A stretch of DNA of 44,952 bases from assembly GCA_964641965.1 (NCBI GenBank), contig CAZXLD010000043.1, positions 1 to 44,952 of the forward strand. The letters are read 5' to 3'. Shown one piece after another: positions 41,042 through 44,952 of the stretch (positions are counted from its first letter, which is position 1; each line of letters opens with the position of its first letter). The notes under the pieces are model-generated. The model was not told the origin of the DNA and did no database searches. It saw only the letters and a program-made list of their open reading frames with translations. Position numbers and translations under genes: made by a program. Origin of the DNA: JAJDFU01 sp964641965. Its GTDB lineage: Bacteria > Bacteroidota > Bacteroidia > Chitinophagales > Saprospiraceae.

Positions 41042-43219
41042 TCAATTGGGTTTCAGAGGTCTGGCTTCTCCTCTTATGTAGGAACTGATATAGGTATCAA
41101 AGGTCCAGCTACCGATAACTTCTAACGATTGATTTAGCAGTACGATATTCAATCCTCTTTTTTGCAAAGAGTGTTCAAGTCCATCCAGTCGAATTTCACT
41201 AAAGTTGCCAGCTTCTGCTCCGGCAGATCCCAGCTCGACCTTAATACGTTTTCGGTCATTCGAAATTTGAAAAGTGGAACGAACAGGGCTAGGTAAATTC
41301 CCTTTACGCTCGACCAGCAAGCCTTCAGGGCCAAAAGCGGCAAGCCATCCGCATCGAAAACACAGGGAATCAATAGCAGTAGATCCCAGATCTCGAAAAT
41401 ATGATTTTAACTTTTGGTCCAATTGATTGGTTGCCTCATCTTTTACACTTATTAAAAAGTATTCCGCCCCTTGACCCTCTAGCCAATCGGACAAATGTTG
41501 GACTGGCTTAAAAAGGTTATCTACTTCAGAAGATTTCTGAAAGGACTGCGGAATATCCATCCCAGGGCCAAAGCCAAAGCCATAATCTCTATGAAAATGC
41601 ATCCGTAGCCCTCCCTGAACAATTGTATTTTGAAATCGGGTTACCTCTTCCAAAGAAAAGATCCAGAGTGCACCCGGAAAATCTTGAAACCTCCCCTGGG
41701 AAAGGGCCTGATAAATACTATCAAAAAAAGGCTTTTCTTTCACCTGATCAAAGCGAGCAAAATATCCCGCTGTAATCGGAATATGATGGCGACCTGCCAA
41801 ATACAGAAAATCGGTATTATCAAATGGGTAAGCTACGGAGCGAGCATATGGAGGAAAAGTGATAACCTGATCTGCGTTTTTAATAGCCTCTTCCACTATT
41901 GCACCATTGAATGAGGCTACTTGATAATTATTCGGATAGTAAGTACGCTCTAGCTGAGGAAAAGCATCCCAAACCTGAACCAACAAAAGGGCTGACACCA
42001 CCAAAGGGAAGAACTTCCACTGACTGACTGTTCGATCCAAAAACCAGATCAGGGATAGCAATAGCAGATAATAAGAAAGCCATACAAACCTGCCACTGGA
42101 TCTGAAAATGGATAAAATATCCAGCAATTGATCCGGTAAGGGAATCGTAAGCACCAGGTTAAAAAAAGATACCTGATTGGAGAGGGCGTAACAGAATAAA
42201 GCTAAGGCAGCAAATCCAATCGGGAGATGTTGCTTCAGTTTATTTTTTAAAATAGTTCGATTAGCAGGATAAAAGTAACTCACAACTAAAACCATTGCCA
42301 ATAATCCCACTCCTCCTAATCCTAAATAAGCAAAACCTTCGTATTGTCCAGAAGTTGATACAGGCAAATTAATAGGAGATGCAGTCCGTTCAAGCGAATT
42401 AAAGAAGGTATTCAAGTTAGCCGAATAATATCCAAAGCCAGGGGCTCTTCCCTCCCCTTTAACTGTATGGAAATATCCACCCACGTATAATGTAAATACG
42501 AGCAAGATAACCTGGCCGACCAACAAGCCGGAAATAGATAAGAGCCGCTTTTCTGGAAGATTTTTCCACCAGGCAGCTACACTAAGGGCCAGTGAAAATA
42601 CCACAAAATAGGGATGGACCAGAACAGAAAAGATAGCATACATCCACCAAGTGTAGGGGTATACTGATCTAGCGTTTCGGTTTTTGAAGTAAAGTAAAAT
42701 GCCCCAAAGCAACACCCAATGCCCAAACAGAGAAATATGGAGTCGTCTATCCAACCAACAAGGGGACAATAAAAAGAACCCAGTACCCAACAGGCGTAAA
42801 TACCTATTCTTTATTCCAACCTGCTTTAGGATAAACCATCCAAATAGCCCTTGCAGCAAGCAACATAAGAATAGCCAGGGACCGAAATACTGAAATATAT
42901 CTAATCCCAAAACCTCACCTAAGATTTTTGAAGGCATGGCCAACAATGCTAGAGCGGAGGTGGAGACTATGGAAAGTGGAAAGGGATATGCATAACATTC
43001 GATCATACCCATTGGAAATGTCCAGGGTGTTTTTAAATAGAAAAGCCAGGCCATGAAGTCCAATGTTACATCTGAACCGCGGATCAACATCCATTCGTAT
43101 TCAAATGGGTTGATCATGAACCAACCAAATTTCAAATGGAACAGACCAGTAGCTGCCAAAAGCACAAGCAGCAATTCCAAGGCCTTAAGACGATTTATTG
43201 AGTTGTTCAACTTCATCAA
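41042..43219 (-). CDS. DUF6311-type GT-C membrane protein
   Basis: A 725-residue protein with about eleven transmembrane helices over the first 420 residues and a soluble C-terminal domain. The early segment NPFEYEWMLIRGSDVTLDFM followed by FYLKTPWTFPMGMIECYAYP matches DUF6311, proposed to be a GT-C-like family acting on lipid-linked sugars. The enzymatic role is unproven. It is clustered with a GT2 transferase and a methyltransferase on the same strand (gap of 57 bases). Confidence 0.78.
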   Translation of the reverse strand: MMKLNNSINRLKALELLLVLLAATGLFHLKFGWFMINPFEYEWMLIRGSDVTLDFMAWLFYLKTPWTFPMGMIECYAYPFPLSIVSTSALALLAMPSKILGEVLGLDIFQYFGPWLFLCCLLQGLFGWFILKQVGIKNRYLRLLGTGFFLLSPCWLDRRLHISLFGHWVLLWGILLYFKNRNARSVYPYTWWMYAIFSVLVHPYFVVFSLALSVAAWWKNLPEKRLLSISGLLVGQVILLVFTLYVGGYFHTVKGEGRAPGFGYYSANLNTFFNSLERTASPINLPVSTSGQYEGFAYLGLGGVGLLAMVLVVSYFYPANRTILKNKLKQHLPIGFAALALFCYALSNQVSFFNLVLTIPLPDQLLDILSIFRSSGRFVWLSYYLLLLSLIWFLDRTVSQWKFFPLVVSALLLVQVWDAFPQLERTYYPNNYQVASFNGAIVEEAIKNADQVITFPPYARSVAYPFDNTDFLYLAGRHHIPITAGYFARFDQVKEKPFFDSIYQALSQGRFQDFPGALWIFSLEEVTRFQNTIVQGGLRMHFHRDYGFGFGPGMDIPQSFQKSSEVDNLFKPVQHLSDWLEGQGAEYFLISVKDEATNQLDQKLKSYFRDLGSTAIDSLCFRCGWLAAFGPEGLLVERKGNLPSPVRSTFQISNDRKRIKVELGSAGAEAGNFSEIRLDGLEHSLQKRGLNIVLLNQSLEVIGSWTFDTYISSYIRGEARPLKPN

Positions 43220-43276
43220 TCGTTTGGGTATGTACCCTGGGGTAAAACTTGCCGTGGACTTAATTGAATTAAAGGT

Positions 43277-44002
43277 TTAGCCATATCGCATCCAAATCCT
43301 CCAAAGCTCACGAGGTACCAGTAAAAAATCTCTAATCTTCAACTTCGATTCCCCTTTTTCTACCCATTCTTGTAACGGCACCTCCCCTACAGTTTCTAAA
43401 AGGGGATCTATTTTTTTCAACCGAAAAAGAAGCTCTACATCAAAGAACCATCGACTCGTAAACTCCTCATCAAAAACCGACAGTACGATTTCCGAAGAAA
43501 ATACTTTTGCACCGCATTGGGAATCGTAAATCTTTACATGTGTTATCAGACTAATAATTGTTGCGAACACTCTGCCCAGATAGTGGCGCCAGGTATTGCG
43601 TTTTACATGGGTGCCCAGCAATAGGACTCGGGAACCAAACCCAGCTACCCATCTTTGATCAGCAGTTATTTGAGCTAAACGATACCACTCCTCCAACGGG
43701 GTGGCCAGATCGGCATCCAAATAACCCACCCAATTAATTTGCTCATAAGATAGAGATTTTAGCATCCCTCTCCTCACGGCTTCTGCTTTACCTTGGTTTT
43801 GGGGCATATCCAAATAGGAAATCTGGTCATTTGCAATTGAAAGTTGTTTTAAAGATTCCAGGGTGGTATCAGAGCTTCCATCGTTTACAAATAACAATTT
43901 AAATTCTGTATGTTTTTCTAAAAAAAAACGAAAGGAATTGACATTTAAACGGTTAGCTTCATTGTAACATGGGATAATTATACAATAGGTTGACATAGGC
44001 AA
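43277..44002 (-). CDS. Glycosyltransferase family 2 (dolichyl-phosphate sugar synthase-like)
   Basis: A 241-residue GT-A enzyme. CIIIPCYNEANRLN, LLFVNDGSSDTTLESL, QNQGKAEAVRRGML and the metal-binding YLDADLATPLEEW are typical of DPM1/ALG5-like polyprenyl-phosphate hexose synthases. IYDSQCGAKVF and SRWFFDVELLFRL are the acceptor-side motifs. It would load a sugar onto a polyprenyl phosphate for the adjacent GT-C protein. Its start overlaps the methyltransferase gene by 25 bases; the second ATG (residue 3) is equally possible. Confidence 0.88.
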   Translation of the reverse strand: MPMSTYCIIIPCYNEANRLNVNSFRFFLEKHTEFKLLFVNDGSSDTTLESLKQLSIANDQISYLDMPQNQGKAEAVRRGMLKSLSYEQINWVGYLDADLATPLEEWYRLAQITADQRWVAGFGSRVLLLGTHVKRNTWRHYLGRVFATIISLITHVKIYDSQCGAKVFSSEIVLSVFDEEFTSRWFFDVELLFRLKKIDPLLETVGEVPLQEWVEKGESKLKIRDFLLVPRELWRIWMRYG

Positions 44003-44769
44003 TAATTTGTTAGTCCTGGCAACGAAACCCCAAAGTATCTAAATCTTTGGGTCATTCTAAAGTCCAGCAAAAGGATTTGAGTGACCAAATTGGTTAATAT
44101 GGCCCTCGCTTTCCATTTATTCAATTCTGATTCTTGAATTCTCTTTTCTTCCTTTTTAAACAGTTTAGCGGATATTACATTTATAGTCCTGGGTACCAAG
44201 AGACTGAGAAAGAAATAACCCAGTTGAGTTACCTCAAACCCTGTTCCTTCGATCAACCCTCGCAATGAGCGGTTTGAATAACGGCGATAATGCCCCATAA
44301 ATACATCATGTGCCGAGAAAAGGCGCTGAAAAGCTGGAACAGTAATCAAAAATGCGGTTTCCGAATTCAGGCAGTGGCGACCAGGTAAGTCTTGGAGGAA
44401 GCTATGATCATCCTCTACGTGCTCCACTACATCCAGCAAGGTGACTAGGTCAACTTGATCTACCCCAGTTATAGCCGCATCCAATTGATTGAAATACGTC
44501 ACATTGGAAGAGTTATTTACTTCAGCCAATCGTTGTAGATCTTCAGCCGTATAAAAACTGTCTACGGCAAAACATCTAGATTCCGGAAGGCGTCTCGCCA
44601 GGCTATTGATTACATAGGCATCACCAGAACCGATATCTAAAATGGTAATTGCTTTTCCCTTTTTTTCTAACACTGGACTCAATAATTGCCATACCACCTC
44701 CAGTCGAGCCTGTTCCCAAGGGTGCCGAACCGAGTTCGGTGGAGATACCGCCGCCTCTCTTAGATCCAT
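43978..44769 (-). CDS. Class I SAM-dependent methyltransferase
   Basis: A 263-residue protein. Motif I is ILDIGSGDAYVIN, then FAVDSFYT and VTLLDVVEHVEDDHSFL, as in Methyltransf_11/23 enzymes with the DVVEHV signature of sugar or lipid-linked substrates. The C-terminal half (YRRYSNRSLRGLIEGTGFEV and a hydrophobic stretch near TNLVTQILLLDF) is family-like. Overlap with the GT2 gene points to a common task in glycan synthesis; substrate unknown. Confidence 0.87.
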   Translation of the reverse strand: MDLREAAVSPPNSVRHPWEQARLEVVWQLLSPVLEKKGKAITILDIGSGDAYVINSLARRLPESRCFAVDSFYTAEDLQRLAEVNNSSNVTYFNQLDAAITGVDQVDLVTLLDVVEHVEDDHSFLQDLPGRHCLNSETAFLITVPAFQRLFSAHDVFMGHYRRYSNRSLRGLIEGTGFEVTQLGYFFLSLLVPRTINVISAKLFKKEEKRIQESELNKWKARAILTNLVTQILLLDFRMTQRFRYFGVSLPGLTNYCLCQPIV

Positions 44770-44830
44770 TGGCCATTCGTGATTTTAAATACGGATTGCA
44801 AAATAGAAAAATATCCCGCCGGTCCATGCC

Positions 44831-44952
44831 TCATATAGTTTGGGAACTGGAGGAATCCTTGGGTTCAAGGGGGAGAATCAAACAACTTACAGCACCCACC
44901 ATCATAGGCATCATATACAAATAGGGGAATGGCATGTAAAAGAAACTATAAA
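44831..44952 (-). CDS. C-terminal end of a membrane protein (5' part beyond window)
   Basis: An open frame enters from the right edge and ends at TGA at 44831. The last 39 residues are hydrophobic and aromatic (YSFFYMPFPYLYMM, MMVGAVSCLILPLE) followed by a short polar tail ending SSSSQTI, as expected for the last helix of a polytopic protein. It is on the same strand as the glycan cluster and 61 bases before the methyltransferase start. Confidence 0.45.
   Translation of the reverse strand, partial: YSFFYMPFPYLYMMPMMVGAVSCLILPLEPKDSSSSQTI

Overview
The window looks like a chromosomal contig from a Bacteroidota bacterium, most likely a Saprospiria (Lewinella/Haliscomenobacter-like) relative. 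This is inference from family content (DUF6495, DUF6933, DUF6311, glycine-zipper and BNR/VPS10 families, a clade II Sec-type NosZ, SusC/NosA-style receptor with a carboxypeptidase-like N-terminal domain), from many lipoprotein signals, and from several TAnnTTTGC minus-7 promoter boxes typical of the phylum. One 100-N scaffold gap lies at 21501-21600.

Layout. 1-4224 (minus): lactate/glycolate permease, an alanine-glyoxylate-type aminotransferase, and a secreted protein that runs off the left edge. 4225-8523 (minus): a long gene-poor gap, a DUF1254/DUF1214 lipoprotein whose signal peptide is out of frame, a DUF502 membrane protein, a glycine-zipper protein, and an NTF2-like gene broken by an in-frame TAG. 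8643-20051: a nitrous oxide reduction region. A minus-strand unit (Rrf2 regulator, lipoprotein cytochrome c, heme-copper-like membrane protein) diverges from a plus-strand unit nosZ, nosB-like, nosL, nosD, nosF, nosY, a small cysteine-motif protein and a NosA/OprC-type copper receptor. The receptor would import copper, NosL/D/F/Y would deliver it and assemble the copper centres of NosZ, and the cytochrome c could feed electrons. No NosR is present.

20115-22073 is the most unusual part. A 480-bp cassette holding a GIY-YIG nuclease is bounded by 56-bp perfect direct repeats that include the last 14 nt of a tRNA-Glu and its terminator. On its other side the intact tRNA-Glu is preceded by a tandem array (191-bp period) of 46-nt tRNA-Glu 5' halves, separated by 145-bp linkers made almost wholly of consecutive hairpins. 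The gap falls inside this array, and the likely promoter lies beyond it.

22074-24337 (plus): gap and pgk (glycolysis). 24888-31250 (minus): two di-heme MauG/cytochrome c peroxidase-type lipoproteins, two MbnP-family lipoproteins, a DEDD exonuclease, ApbE and DoxX. The peroxidases and MbnP proteins together resemble the MbnH/MbnP oxidation pair. 31357-40886: GT-C glycosyltransferase, TerC, DUF6495, a large BNR/VPS10 protein, and an apparent ubiX-FKBP-trmD run. 41042-44952 (minus): an envelope/glycan cluster with a DUF6311 membrane protein, a GT2 glycosyltransferase, a methyltransferase, and the tail of a further membrane protein.

Dispersed noncoding repeats occur in several intergenic gaps: a small palindromic element in three copies, and two degenerate-repeat gaps that share inverted segments.
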